Source of the DNA: Flabesymbios commensalis
Taxonomy: Eukaryota > Annelida > Polychaeta > Terebellida > Flabelligeridae
Reading direction: 5' to 3'
NCBI GenBank assembly: GCA_964017125.1
Contig: OZ024907.1
Span: 21,150,052 to 21,214,051, forward strand
DNA: 64,000 nt
Shown here: positions 45,211 through 56,426 of the stretch, piece by piece
Position numbering within the stretch: the first letter of the stretch is position 1
How the letters are laid out: each line of letters starts with the position of its first letter
Notes under the pieces: model-generated
The model's database searches: none
Seen by the model: the letters and a program-made list of their open reading frames with translations, nothing else
Told to the model about the DNA's origin: nothing
Made by a program: the position numbers and the translations under genes

Positions 45211-45457
45211 TTAACCCTTTAACCGCCGGTGCCGAATTTATTCGGTTTTTCACTTAATTATCACCACATTCAGGGCCGCATTTTAAACATGATAAAGCCA
45301 TAATGTGACATCAATCAGCATCATTTGAAAAAAGTTGATCCCCATTTTGTCAAATCTGCAGTATTTTCACTCACTTGAAGTTGTGGATGGCGTCAGCGAG
45401 ACACAACTTCAAGTGGGTGAAAATTCTAATTGAATAATTTGGCGGCTAAAGGCTTAA
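45211..45457 (+). mobile_element. TTAA-A MITE (copy B)
   Basis: TTAACCCTTTAACCGCCGGTG to GGCGGCTAAAGGCTTAA with the right-end hairpin intact. Confidence 0.92.
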
Positions 45458-45699
45458 GCCTAAGTAAGACAATGGTGGGGAGAAATGGCTGAATCTGATT
45501 TTACATAGCTAATTTTTTATCATATAGGCGTGATAACTTTCATGTATTTTCCTCACATTTTTTCTATATGTTAATTGCTAAAAAACGGTTTTCGAACAAA
45601 TTTAATAATGGTTCGATAAAATGAAATGACTGATTTATCTGGCGTTACGCTGTCAATTTCACCTTGTGGGTTGGATAAGTTGACAAGTGGAGCTGAGGG

Positions 45700-46085
45700 C
45701 CTGCAGGTCCTAGTGTGGTGTTTACTGCCTGCCTGTCATGCCGTCCTGGTATTCAGGTTAAAATAAACAAAATGTTTCTTTCTCGCCCACTCGTGAACAT
45801 TCAGTATTGTGGGGAGCATCAGTGACCTAGAGTAAACGTGCTTGGCAGCACATTTCTAATCCCGAGTCGGGAGGTCAGCAAAGGTGGGCAAGTGGTCGCT
45901 ACATCGCCACATGTGGCGACAGAAGCAAAATATCTGTAATGTAAATATTAAAAAATGACCATTCAGAGCACCTGAAAGTAGCCATTTGTGGCGACAGGAC
46001 TCATTTCGCCTGCCCACCCCTGGGTCAGTGTCATCATTCTCGCCATTCTCTGGAGATTGTCCTCGACCAGTTGGTATGACTTATT
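45700..46085 (+). mobile_element. SINE-G (copy B), interrupted
   Basis: Head GGTCCTAGTGTGGTGTTTAC, segment TGTGGGGAGCATCAGTGACC, tail CATTCTCTGGAGATTGTCCT. Split by the 144-bp element 45879-46022. Confidence 0.8.
45879..46022. mobile_element. hAT-like MITE, filled site versus empty site in copy A
   Basis: Starts CAAAGGTGGGCAAGTGGTCG and ends TTTCGCCTGCCCACCCCTG: terminal repeats CA(A/G)(A/G)GGTGGGCA as in many hAT elements. GGTCAG flanks both sides (45873-45878, 46023-46028). A hAT should give 8 bp, so the outer two bases have drifted or been miscounted. An internal CGCCACATGTGGCGACAG palindrome recurs as CATTTGTGGCGACAGGAC. Absent from 37900. Confidence 0.85.
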
Positions 46086-46808
46086 TTATTTTCATTTCAA
46101 TATCAACTAAAAATCTGAAAAAATAAAAAATCATCCCCAGTTTCGCACATGAAAAAATTACGCAGATAAGTAAATTTCCCCACCGTGTCTGCAGTTCACT
46201 GCGACTGCTGGAACTGGGTCCGCTTGGAAATAAATGGGAAGTCCTAGTTAACCACAAGATAATGGCCCGTTTGTGTAGGACGACATCAGTAGCCAACACC
46301 ATACCTTCATACAGCAATCAGTCAGTGCTGGTCCAACTTCTGGGATATTGGCCCGTATTGAGACATATTCGATCCAACGTTTGGTCTCTGGTCTGGCTCA
46401 CTCTCGGTCGTCAGCGTGCGTTATTAGGGGAAGGTCGCCTAGGTCACCTTGTACTCGCTAGGGGGGGCTAGCATCTCAGGCGAGCTACATATTTAATGAG
46501 ACCAGACTTTGCAGGGCTGCCGCAACGGAACAATTAGAACCCGGTTCCTGGAGATGAAATAATTCTGAGAGATATCTCGATGATAATATTGCCGCTATCC
46601 ATGTCGACTTACCAGAGAGGTGTTTCTCAGCCCTGGTACACCATCCCGCTATTCGTCTTCCTTAATCGAATCCCTGTTTAAATTTTATCAAATGTAGGTT
46701 GTTTTGCAGGAGAGATATGCGCTTTTGCAAAATTCTATTTTAATAAACTGCATTTTTTAAAAGGTGGGCTATGGCAACTGAAGTTCGACATCGTTTCAGC
46801 ATACACCT

Positions 46809-46923
46809 ATCCCAGTAGACACAAGACGTTGAATCAATACGTTAGTTTAACATTGGTCCACCGTCTACGACGTTGGAACACTGTTAAACTAACATTGATT
46901 GGACGTCTTGTGTCTCCTGGGAT
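46809..46923. mobile_element. FB1 foldback (copy B)
   Basis: Counterpart of 40206-40320; the first bases read TCCCAGTAGACACAAGACGT. Confidence 0.92.
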
Positions 46924-47029
46924 GTTTCAGTGTTAGGCCTACTTGCTCTATTACACCGAGGAATGATTACACGGATAGTGTGATCATATACCTGCTTAAA
47001 TGTGTCAACATTCCATTTACTTATAATGT

Positions 47030-47175
47030 ACATCAAGCGTAAAACACATCAATGCGAACACAGGTGCGCGAGCGCGAAAATTATCAAATACAGTATTTTG
47101 TAATTGTCAAAACACACTGGTCAACACGGAGGCGAACGCAAATATTCGCCTTCGCGTTTTTGTATTTTATGTGCT
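47030..47175. mobile_element. FB2 foldback (copy B)
   Basis: GTAAAACACATCAATGCGAA then GGTCAACACGGAGGCGAACG. The left side is A2-like and the right side A1-like, marking a recombination or conversion junction. Confidence 0.7.
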
Positions 47176-47321
47176 TTACGATTGTTATTCCCCGTGGGCT
47201 GTAGCCGTAGTTTCGCAGTGTGTATCACCAGCTTGCTATGGATTCGGCAGTGGTATTTCCCGTGGGCAATAACCTTAGTGTCAAAAGGGTGTTTCTGTCA
47301 CTTTGTGCTATAGGCTAGATA

Positions 47322-47430
47322 TCCCAGCAAACACAAGACGTTTAACCAATGGTGTTTTAATGTTGGCCCATCGTCTCCGACGCTGGTCCATTAAACCTAC
47401 ATTGGTTCAACGCTTTGTGTTTGCTGGATA
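47322..47430. mobile_element. FB1 foldback (copy B)
   Basis: TCCCAGCAAACACAAGACGT to GCTTTGTGTTTGCTGGATA; a short deletion in the right arm (GGTCCATTAAACC). Confidence 0.9.
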
Positions 47431-47785
47431 TGTTGTTTAAATACGATGGTAATTTCCACATCGACGAATTACCTAACGACGTGATGAAAGTTACATTAAA
47501 CAACCAAAACACTTACTGTGTGGTCCATTGTGACTTTCATGATCGGTGCGTGTAACATAACATGTCCACTGTCACGCCGTCAGGTAGCTATCCTACCATC
47601 TACAAAGTGCCATATAATGTCATATGAATAATTGATTGTGAGCTAAAAATGTCGGAATTATTTGTTACCTGGCCGGACTTTATTAACGAAAGTGTCAAAT
47701 GGTCTTTTAGATGCACGAGGGCGCCACTTTTACGATGTGGTTGATGACCATGTCACCAAGTAGGCCTACCTGCAAACGATACCAT

Positions 47786-47895
47786 TCCAGTGAGCACGAT
47801 ACAACCGTCAGATGTTAATTTAATATTGCACCATCGTCTACGACGGTGGTGCAACTTTAAAGCTTCAATGTTTTGAGTTATGCGGGTTATCCCAT
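47786..47895. mobile_element. FB1 foldback (copy B), decayed right arm
   Basis: CCAGTGAGCACGATACAACC, core CACCATCGTCTACGACGGTG; right arm shortened (GCAACTTTAAAGCTTCAATG). Confidence 0.8.
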
Positions 47896-48126
47896 CTGCC
47901 CAATGTTGATTATATTTGTCTGTTTTGATTTGTTAATTATTCATACAAATATAATTATTAACATCATTCAGTTCTAATCAATTAACGGGTTTAATTAACA
48001 GATGGTCAAACCCCAAATCCGCATATATTATGTATAAATAAACAAATGCAGTTGGTTTTATTTTCCTGGGTAATGTTGATTTGTAAATCCTCGTGGAGCT
48101 GGTAATGGATATCCTGCAATGGTTTT

Positions 48127-48203
48127 ATAGCGCATCGAATGGTCTTAGACCAGATTTTCGCGCTTTACAAGCTTTTATTATTATTATTATTATTATTATT
48201 TAT
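48127..48203 (+). mobile_element. LINE/SINE 3'-tail insertion ending (TTA)n
   Basis: TAGCGCATCGAATGGTCTTA, GACCAGATTTTCGCGCTTTA, CAAGC then about nine ATT repeats. The 'GCGCTTTACAA' plus ATT tail is typical of a 3' end shared by SINE and LINE families of marine invertebrates. Copy A has the empty site near 41562 (TAACGTTTTTATTTCTCTGT). Confidence 0.75.
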
Positions 48204-48781
48204 GCCTCTGTCAGCCAGCGGCCGGATGCATAATGTAGTCGAATTGTCCGTCCGTCTATCCGTCCGTACAAATTAATCATAAACGCATTCATAAGCATAG
48301 ACGCCAGCGCCGAACCACCTTTCTAGATTTCGATTTTATTCACTGATTTAGGATGTTACTAACACGCTACCAACTGAGAAATATATGTGCCACGTTAACC
48401 ATCGAGTAAATCCCATGCATTTCTCGCAAATAAATCTCTTTCCCAATTAATAGCAAGACAACTCAAGAGTCAGGTAGTTCTGAGTTTTGTTTTAGAAATG
48501 GCTTTTAGTTTCTTCGCAGTACTATTTATTCATATTTTATTCATTACCATTCTTTATTGTGGAAGATGACTTGAAAACTAGCACTTACATTACTTCCACG
48601 ATATTGCATTACCGGACTAACTTTTTATTAGGCCCAATTCTTAATTAGCAAGGACCATTTCCTGTTTACTATCACCCTCTGTGGCTAGCACCTTGGACAT
48701 TTTTCATATGACTATGCCGCTTTTTTGAGTTGAGGGAGACTATTCACTAGTAATTTACGATGATGAAGTTTCTCAAAGACC

Positions 48782-48871
48782 CTGCTACCTATTAGTTCAA
48801 TGTTGGCCCACCGTTTGCAAAGCTGGCACAACATTGAACCAACATTGGATGAGTACGTGCCGTTTGTTGGG
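48782..48871. mobile_element. FB1 foldback (copy B)
   Basis: TTAGTTCAATGTTGGCCCAC, CGTTTGCAAAGCTGGCACAA, CATTGAACCAACATTGGATG. Confidence 0.8.
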
Positions 48872-49138
48872 TTTTAGTCTCTGCTGCGTCTCTGCAGACA
48901 CATCTGGCCGCGCGTTACGGTGTGAGGAGTGATTGAACCAATAACTCATGTCTTTGACAAGATGTAGTTTTGTCACTGACAAGAGAAACCTGACAATAGT
49001 CAGGGACAGCTGCACCAGATTTGTTGAAGATAGACATACCTTTACGTCACTTCATCATATTCATTTCTCTTCCACGTCACGAGATATTGTTTGAGTTACA
49101 TGTGAATAATACATCGGCTACTGGTAATACTGAGTTAG

Positions 49139-49505
49139 TCCCAGCAAACACAAGACGTTGATCCAATAACATGTTGCATACTCCAAGCATTGGGCCAGCG
49201 ACGTAAATGATATGAAATGAGTGGGGTCTTAGGCCACCTTTGTCCACATATAGGCTAAACTGGGTCAGAAGGACCTCTTTAGGATGGTGAGATGACTGAG
49301 TTGACACTGCCCTTCAGACACAGGATTCGAAATTCAAGCCCTGGGGGTCTTGAGGCCGTGCACGCTACTTCTCGGTCACGGAGGCTCTCTACAATATAGA
49401 AAAAACATCTCCGATCTCCGACTGTTCAAGCAGGCAGTGTTAACCACTGTACCTAGGCCAGTATCGTAGAAGGTGGACCTATATAAAACCAACATCGGTT
49501 TAATA
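49139..49505. mobile_element. FB1 split by SINE-G (copy B)
   Basis: Same nested arrangement as 42583-42962: FB1 left piece 49139-49203, SINE-G minus strand about 49215-49452, FB1 right piece 49453-49505. Confidence 0.85.
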
Positions 49506-50177
49506 TCTTAAGAATTGCCTAGCTGCTGTTGCTTGAGCCTCGGATCGAGCTTGTCTTCTGTGCTGTCTCTGTGCATATTCAATGCTCCAAACTGACCAAA
49601 CGCTTGGTGTATGCAGTATTGCATATGTAATGGTATTGTACACTATAACGAACCCTTGAGGTCATTTGATAAGAGTAGGGCATAGTCCCGACTTCAGGCT
49701 TCATTCTGTCGTGATGTGGCCATAATTGCGACCACAATTGCAGAAAGACATGTCTGTAATATCTGTGTACGGAGCCGGTCATTATTGTTATCACAATGGT
49801 GATAACTTCACGCCATATTAATGCCCCGTGACACATGTCTGTGTTAATGTGATGTATGTCCGGGATGATATGCCTTATGGCAATGTACTCGCTAACACTG
49901 AAAAACTGAACCAAACCTTAACTGTGCTAAATATCATATCACTTTAGGTTTCGTGACAGACTCTTTAGTGCAATGCTCGTATTACACACTACACCATGTC
50001 AGTCTCTGTAGCCGAGTCAAAGTGCAGAAGAAACACAGGAAGTGTGAAGGTATTTATTAGCTATGCCATCTATAAGTAGGAATGTAATATAGTACATATC
50101 CACTACGATATGGCCATGGGTACGGTATGCCCGATAATTAACAGAATTGTTTAATTCAGAATGATCAGGTCGTTGCA

Positions 50178-50491
50178 TTATCCGACCCGGGGATAGCGGA
50201 GCTGCGAGAAATGCCACGGAGTTTCAGCATTAAATTGCACAGCCAAACCCAAGTCTCTGGCCGTCTGGGCATGTCTGGGGGTAGAAGCCTTTGACATGCC
50301 CAGAACCCCTTATCGGGCGGGAAAACGCTCTCAATAACCCACCATGCCCTAGCACCCCCACCCTCACATCATCATCTGTACATCATTTCATCTCATCAAT
50401 TGGCTACAACGTTTTTATCGTATTGCAATGTCACTTAAAAGACGTTTTGTGCCGAAAAATGACGTAAAGCAATGCTTTACTACTACTACTC
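50178..50491 (+). mobile_element. CTA retroposon, 5'-truncated (copy B only)
   Basis: GATAGCGGAGCTGCGAGAAA, GGGCATGTCTGGGGGTAGAA, AATAACCCACCATGCCCTAG to TTTACTACTACT. The last 310 bp of the family. CGACCC appears at both edges (50180, 50492), but that word is also internal to the family, so the target duplication is uncertain. Confidence 0.88.
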
Positions 50492-50599
50492 GACCCTTAT
50501 TAACCGCCCCCCAGCACCCATGTATTTTTAGCGCATCCAGCCTTTAGGCCTAGATGAGCTTATGCCATCGTGTTGCGTCTGTCGTCTGTCGTCTGTCCT

Positions 50600-52570
50600 C
50601 TGTCCACAATTCACAAGAAATGCTTCTCCTCCCTGAATTCTTTTCCGATTTCAATTCTGTTTGGTTTGTTTGAAAAGAGTTTGTGCCTGTGCATTAAGCA
50701 ACCTCACGGATTTCAGAAAGTTTAATTATTAGTTAAAATATGACCTAATTTAAACATAATTATGGCACTATGTCCACCATTCACAAGAAATGTTTCTCCT
50801 CCTTCACTAATTCTTATCCGATTTCAATCCTGTTTGGTTGGCTTCAAAGAGCTCGTGCCTGTGCATTAAATCTCCTCACGAATTTCAGAAATTTTATTTA
50901 TTAATTAACTTAGGACCAAATTAGGACCTAATTAGGAAACTCTGTCCTCAATTCACAAAAAATGTTTCTCCTCCCTCAATTCTTATCCTATTTCCATTTC
51001 AGCTGTTTGGTTAGCTTAAAGAGCTTGTGCCTGTGCATTAAATTTCCTCACGGATTTCAGAGATTTTAATTATTAATTAACTTAGGACCTAATTAAGACC
51101 TAATTAGGACACTCTGCCACAATTCACAAGAAATGCTTCTCTTCCCTTAATTCTTATCCGATTTCAATTATGTTTGGTTTGTCTGAAGAGTTTGTGCCTG
51201 TGCATTAAACACCTCACGGATTTCAAAGATTTTAATTATTAATCAACTTTTGACCTGATTAAGACCTAATTAGGGCATTTTTCCTACTATTCACAAGAAA
51301 TGCTTCTCCTCCCTCAATTATTATCCGATTTTAATTAAGTCTCCACCCACTATGTGGTTGAGACTTGTTCTAGTGCTGTCTATTTTTGTTATTATTAATA
51401 TTTTTGTTATTCTTCTTCAACAGTTTGACGACGTAAACGCTCTCTAGTCGACAATATTTATCAGATCTTCGCGAATTTTTTTCTGAACACTCTCTGATAG
51501 ATTATCCTGTTCAAATTGGAAAATCAGCTAATTTGCATATCCAGGATGGCCGCCATGGGCTAATTTGTATATCCAATATCGATGATCGACGTAAACGCTC
51601 TCCAGTCGCCAATATTTATCCGATCTTCGCAAATTGTTTTCTCAACAGTCTCTGATAGATTTTCCTGGTCGAGTTTGTAAACCAGCTCATTCGCATATTC
51701 AATATGGCCGCCATGGGATAATTTCTATATCCAAGATCGATGTGAACGTTCTCCAGTCGCTAATATTCATCAGATCTTCGCAATTTTTTTTTCTGAACAC
51801 CCTCTGATGGAGTTCTTTGGTTGAGTTAGAAAATCAGCTAATTTGCATATCCAAGATGGCCGCCATGGCACTTATCTTATAAAGCCCCATCTTTACTGCA
51901 TTGGCAATACACTTTTAATTGTGGAAGGTGGAGACTTTCATATTTGCCATGCAAATATAAGGTGCCTGTGCATGTGCCTGTGCATTAAACTGCCTCACGG
52001 ATTTCTGAAAGTTTAATTATTAATTACCTTATGACCTAATTAAGACCTAATTAGGGCACTCTGTCGACAATTCCCAAGAAATGCTTCTCCTCCCTCAATT
52101 CTTATCCGACTTCAATTCTGTTTGGTTAGTTTCAAGAGCTTGTGCCTGTGCATTAAACGTTTTCGCGGATTACAGAAATTTAAAAAAATTAAATATTAAT
52201 TAACTAATGACTTAATTAAGAACTAATTAGGACACTCTGTCCATAATTCACAAGAAATGCTTCTCCGCCCTCAATTCTTTATCCAATTTCAATTTTGTTT
52301 GATTTGTTTGAAAGATCTTGTGCCTGTGCATTAATCTATCTCACGGAGTTCAGAAATTGTCATTATTATTTAACGTATGACTTAATTAAGACCTAGTTAT
52401 GAACTCTATCCCCAATTATTCATATGAAATGCTTCTCCTCCCTCAATTCTTATCCGATTTCAATTTCGTTTAATTTATTTGAAAGATCGTGTGCCCGTGC
52501 ATAGAACTGCCTCGCAGATTTCAGAAATTTCAATTCGTAATCAACTTGCCCTAATTAAGGATGAGCTTCT
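50600..52570 (+). repeat. About 170-bp tandem array, 8 copies, interrupted
   Basis: Each unit contains TTCACAAGAAATGCTTCTCC, TCAATTCTTATCCGATTTCA, GTGCCTGTGCATTAAAC, CTCACGGATTTCAGAAA and TAATTAAGACCTAATTAGG. Landmark starts lie near 50611, 50783, 50952, 51122, 51290, 52073, 52246 and 52423. Units are about 80-90% alike by eye. The fifth is split by the element at 51336-51945. Absent at the corresponding place in copy A (about 43915). Confidence 0.92.
51336..51945. mobile_element. TIR element with three internal ~150-bp repeats, nested in the array
   Basis: AAGTCTCCACCCACTATGTG at the left and AAGGTGGAGACTTTC at the right give inverted ends. The left end also folds on itself (GTGGTTGAGACTT). 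Inside are three repeats, each with GTAAACGCTCTCCAGTCG-like, CAGATCTTCGC.AATTTTTT and AATTTGCATATCCA.GATGGC + CGCCATGG. The AAGATGGCCGCCATGG word is near-palindromic. Confidence 0.75.
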
Positions 52571-52754
52571 GTGTCATTGACACTCTGGTCTCTGTTTTTC
52601 ATTCACCTTGAGGTGTGAATTTGATAAAATACACATATGTTGTGATGACTTATGTCATTTTTTATCTAATGCAAAAGAATATTTGATAAATGTCGTGAGG
52701 GTGTTTTAGGTGTTAACACATAATTCGCATTTTTTTCTTATTTAAATTAAATTT

Positions 52755-52955
52755 TAGGTTTAGGGCTAGGATTGTGTCTCGCTACCGCGACCCACAACTT
52801 CAAGTGAGTGAAAATTACTCATATTTGTTAATTTTGAGTCCAAAAATGTGCATATTTCGATGGTTTAACACTAATTTCATTCCCAATAATTGTGAATTTA
52901 CTATTAAAACAGATTAAAAGCGATTTTAGTCGTGCTTCGTACTTGAAGTGTTAAC
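52755..52955 (-). mobile_element. TTAA-C MITE
   Basis: GATTGTGTCTCGCTACCGCG, ACCCACAACTTCAAGTGAGT, TACTCATATTTGTTAATTTT, ATTCCCAATAATTGTGAATT, then AGCGATTTTAGTCGTGCTTC and AAGTGTTAA. The outer left hairpin arm is missing. Confidence 0.65.
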
Positions 52956-53129
52956 GTCGTATCATCTACACCGCATTGGAGTGTAGGCCTACTATTCAGT
53001 TTTTCACAGCCACTCATATCATATTTTCCTGCAATCAGTCTAGGCCCACTATACGTGTATAGTATTCCATACCTCATCATCCTGTCATGTCAGAGGGATG
53101 CTTTGTGGATTTGATTAGTTTATTTGATA

Positions 53130-53242
53130 TCCCAGCAAACACAGGACGATGACCTAATGCTGGCTAGATGTTGGGCCGGCGTCGTAGACAGTGGCCCAAC
53201 ATCAAGCCAGCATTGGTTGATGGTCTCGTTTTTGCGGGGATA
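53130..53242. mobile_element. FB1 foldback, 'GCTGGCTAGATG' arm type
   Basis: TATCCCAGCAAACACAGGAC, arm TAATGCTGGCTAGATGTTGG, core GCCGGCGTCGTAGACAGTGG, mirrored CCCAACATCAAGCCAGCATT. Its right half is included in the tandem duplication that follows. Confidence 0.9.
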
Positions 53243-53535
53243 GGTCCATGGTATAGGAGTGTCGCGGCATGTGGGTATATCCATGGACCCATATCATGGA
53301 CTAATACAATCAACATAACAGAATGGTGAGATGGTATTTTTTTCACTATTATATACCACATCATTATATACAACATCAAGCCAGCATTGGTTGACGGTCT
53401 CGTATTTGCGGGGATAGGTCCATGGTATAGGAGTGTCGCGGCATGTGGGTATATCCATGGACCCATATCATGGACTAATACAATCAACATAACAGAATGG
53501 TGAGATGGTATTTTTTTCACTATTATATACCACAC
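53197..53535 (+). repeat. 174-bp tandem duplication, nearly identical copies
   Basis: CAACATCAAGCCAGCATTGG starts at 53197 and 53371. The copies differ at only a few bases (TGATGGTCTCGTTTTTG versus TGACGGTCTCGTATTTG). The unit covers half an FB1 plus flank. It creates a 123-codon minus-strand frame that is purely a by-product. Confidence 0.95.
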
Positions 53536-53539
53536 TGAA

Positions 53540-54044
53540 ATATATGACCTATTTTTATTTATTTTATATTTTTATTTATGTAGTCGCCCGCATCAAACAA
53601 TTATTTATATATAATTGGCAACAGTGGCATGTTTTATATAACCGTTGACTTTTTAATAGCTTGGTTGATCATCAATTGTTCCTATTAGAATCATTATTGG
53701 CCAACATGGGACATGAAGCTTGTTCTCTAAGCATCCACCGCAAGTATTTTTTAAAGATCTCTTTTTTACGTAACTTACTAAAAGTCTATACAGAAATGTA
53801 AGAATGAGAATACGAATATTGTCGTCTCTATAATAATAAAAATAATAATAATATTTATTTCTTCTAAATCGCTCTTCCAACAGAACGTTGCTCGTAGCTC
53901 ATACTATAGTACTTGTCTGCTGGCATCACAACCAGCATGGCCTAATATATAGTACGTGTTTGATGGGTGAAGTCACTTTAATATCAGTCATGTAACCATT
54001 CCTCTACTTGATCTTCTGTAGGCCTATATTTCATCATTTGAAAC
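53540..54044. other. Unassigned AT-rich DNA
   Basis: Nothing recognised; an (AAT)n patch near 53835-53850. Confidence 0.45.
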
Positions 54045-54122
54045 AGAACATTACACAATGTTGGTTGAATGTTGGGCCACCGTCTACGACGGTGGCCCAA
54101 CATTGAACCAGCATTGGTAGCT
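54045..54122. mobile_element. FB1 palindrome
   Basis: ACAATGTTGGTTGAATGTTG + GGCCACCGTC, loop TAC, GACGGTGGCCCAACATTGAA + CCAGCATTGG. Two mismatches across 29-nt arms. Outer TGTTTGCTGGG ends absent. Confidence 0.9.
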
Positions 54123-55639
54123 ATTCCAGCTTCAAACGGAGGATTATTTAACCAAATAGGGCTTCGTACCTCCACGACAACTTATTGCGATGATATAAAG
54201 GAGAGTTAGATTGATTTCACACTCGTTCCGTCTCGTTTCAAGATAGGTACGTAGCATAATGTAATTTTAAACTTCATTACATTACTCTGTATTGTTAGAT
54301 TTATGACCTCTATAACGTCACGGTCAGGCCTCTAACTAGACCATAAAGGCTCAGGTCACAGTGACCTGACGCGCGTTACAAACGTTAATGTATGCTATAC
54401 ACGTAGCAACAGAAAGCTGATTAAAGGGACAAGACCACTATATAGACCACCATCTAGTTTTAGTGATGACTGTCACGGGATATAAACTTGTAATGTGCAT
54501 TATATAATCGACATATTGTGGATATTGTTTTTGCTTAATATACTTTTAAAATATCATATGACAAAATAATTGTAACAATAAAAGTCAAAAGGGATAGACA
54601 CGCATTAAAGTCATTATCCCGCTTGCGCCCATACCAGTCGGACTGATACTTACCAGTACGTATGTTTACCGCGCGATATGTAATACACATTATCAGGTAG
54701 CAGGTGATAACACTGACGATGGAGGCCCGGCGGCTGTAAATAGAATTAACAGTTTTATCACAATCTTCGTTATGAAATTCCAGCAACAGTTTGTCAAAAG
54801 CCGAAATATCCCATTAATCTAAAAAAACGTCAAGCCGATTTGAACGACAATACGATACAATACGAATGCAATACGAACAGGCCTTACAAAAAATTATTTG
54901 ATAGGTCATCACTGGTCATCGGCCCGTACAAATCTATACAAAATACAATTCATTCAATAGTACGCATAGTTTGTCTGCTCTCACCACATATAATGATAAA
55001 CAGCTCATTATGTTTTATTGATATTTTGCTGAGCATGATGTAACATGATGTACCGGACATACTGGCCAGCGGTAGTAAAAAATGTCCTAAAACATATCCC
55101 GTATCATAACTGACAATATCTAATCTTGCAACGCTTTGATATGTTTATAATAAGTGTAATAATATAAGTGTAATAATATAATAACTGTCACAAGGTCTCT
55201 ATAATATATTTTAAAACACTAATGTCTAGGGTTATTTTAGATCAAATTAAAATATCTGTATATTTATGTTGGATTTTAGTTTAAAAAAGTAGCATTTTTT
55301 CAATGTTGCCATCAAACAAAGCCAGATCCTCGGATGCTCCTGATCTGCAATCAGGTAAATATGTCGTACAAATCCAAACAGTAGTAACTGCTTACATGAA
55401 TAGTAAGAAATTAATGATGTATGCGTTTACACGACAGAACTGTAACAATTTGTAAACGTCTATGCCAGTATATCGTGAGCTACAGTATGCCCACATATCT
55501 CCAGACAAGTTTATTTGGAGGAATCTCTTTCACCTGATAGTATTTGATATCACTTAGAAATGGGCTGCAATGTGATCGAGGTCGCTCATGCAGTGTGTCC
55601 GTGTTTTATACCTGTGTGTTGGGAGTATTGCTTACCATC
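54123..55639. other. Unassigned AT-rich DNA
   Basis: Frames of 67-83 codons with no recognisable domain; no shared repeats. Confidence 0.45.
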
Positions 55640-55732
55640 TCTACAAACACAACGCGTTAATTCAATGCTGGTTTAAAGTTGGTCCAGCGTTGCAGACGAT
55701 GGGCCAAAATTGGCTCGTGTTGTCTGGTGTTT
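55640..55732. mobile_element. FB1 foldback, worn
   Basis: TCTACAAACACAACGCGTTA, core TTGGTCCAGCGTTGCAGACG, right TCGTGTTGTCTGGTGTTTGC. Confidence 0.75.
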
Positions 55733-55786
55733 GCATGTGGCTTTCTCATATATCACTGCAAAGTAGCTTATCATCACTAAGATTAT

Positions 55787-55896
55787 CCCAGAAAACTCGA
55801 GACGTTTACCCGATGTTGTTTCAATGTTGGCTCGTCGTCGTAGACGGTGGGCCAACATTGGACCAATATTAGCTCGACCTCTCTTGTTCGCTGGGA
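55787..55896. mobile_element. FB1 foldback
   Basis: TCCCAGAAAACTCGAGACGT to CTCTTGTTCGCTGGGATC, core GCTCGTCGTCGTAGACGGTG. Confidence 0.88.
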
Positions 55897-55959
55897 TCCG
55901 TATATATATAATAGGAAATATCATGGTATGTCAAATATAAGCTTTTATTTCGTTGTGAG

Positions 55960-56235
55960 GCTTTCGTCTCCCAATTTGAAGCCAGGAATCCTGGTGTAGT
56001 GCTGTCACACTTGAGCTCGCGGGTTCGTCCCTTCCTCTTGTTCATTCCCCTTAGAGATCCGGTATAGTAGGGAGCCTCCGTGACCGAGAGGTGGCGTGTA
56101 TACCGTCTCGATTGCCAGTTTTCGGATTTCGAATCCTATTTTTGGAGAGTGGTGTTCATCTGATTCATCTCACCAACATCAATAAGTTATCTTGGTTCAG
56201 TATATGCACAGGAAAACTCATTCATTTATTTATTT
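55960..56235 (+). mobile_element. SINE-G
   Basis: Head CCTGGTGTAGTGCTGTCACA, box B CTCGCGGGTTCGTCCC. Second segment GGGAGCCTCCGTGACCGAGA, GGATTTCGAATCCTA, tail TTCAGTATATGCACAGGAAA, then runs into an ATTT-rich region. Confidence 0.85.
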
Positions 56236-56345
56236 ATTGATTTGTTTATTTTTTTATTTTTTTATTTATTTATTCATTCATTCATTCATTCATTCATTCA
56301 TTCATTCATTCATTCATTCATTCATTCATTCATTCATTCATTCAT
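56221..56345 (+). repeat. (TTTA)n then (TTCA)n microsatellite
   Basis: Impure TTTA repeats to about 56268, then some 19 TTCA repeats. Sits at the 3' end of the SINE, so likely grown from its tail. Confidence 0.95.
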
Positions 56346-56426
56346 CCAATTCCGATGAAAGTAGATAACACTGTGCAGAATAAAGGTTGAATACTGCACC
56401 TAGACGTGGCCAAAGCTGTCAATAGA

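Larger units (their letters stand above)
43890..52665 (+). repeat. Segmental duplication copy B
   Basis: Colinear with copy A from GCCCCAGCACCCATGTATTT (43887; recurs at 50511) and TTCATTCACCTTTAGGTGTG (43916; recurs near 52598 as TTCATTCACCTTGAGGTGTG). Copy B thus runs up to the start of what would be a third unit at about 52.6 kb. Private insertions: hAT-like MITE 45879-46022, LINE/SINE tail 48127-48203, CTA retroposon 50178-50491, tandem array 50600-52570. Confidence 0.9.

Noticed and set aside
49579-49914. 111-codon minus-strand frame conserved with 43155-43367
   Set aside because: Similarity comes from the recent segmental duplication; a one-base indel shifts the frame between the two copies, so there is no sign of coding constraint.
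53164-53535. 123-codon minus-strand reading frame with an internal repeat
   Set aside because: It is wholly produced by the 174-bp tandem duplication and part of an FB1 element; no domain, no start context.
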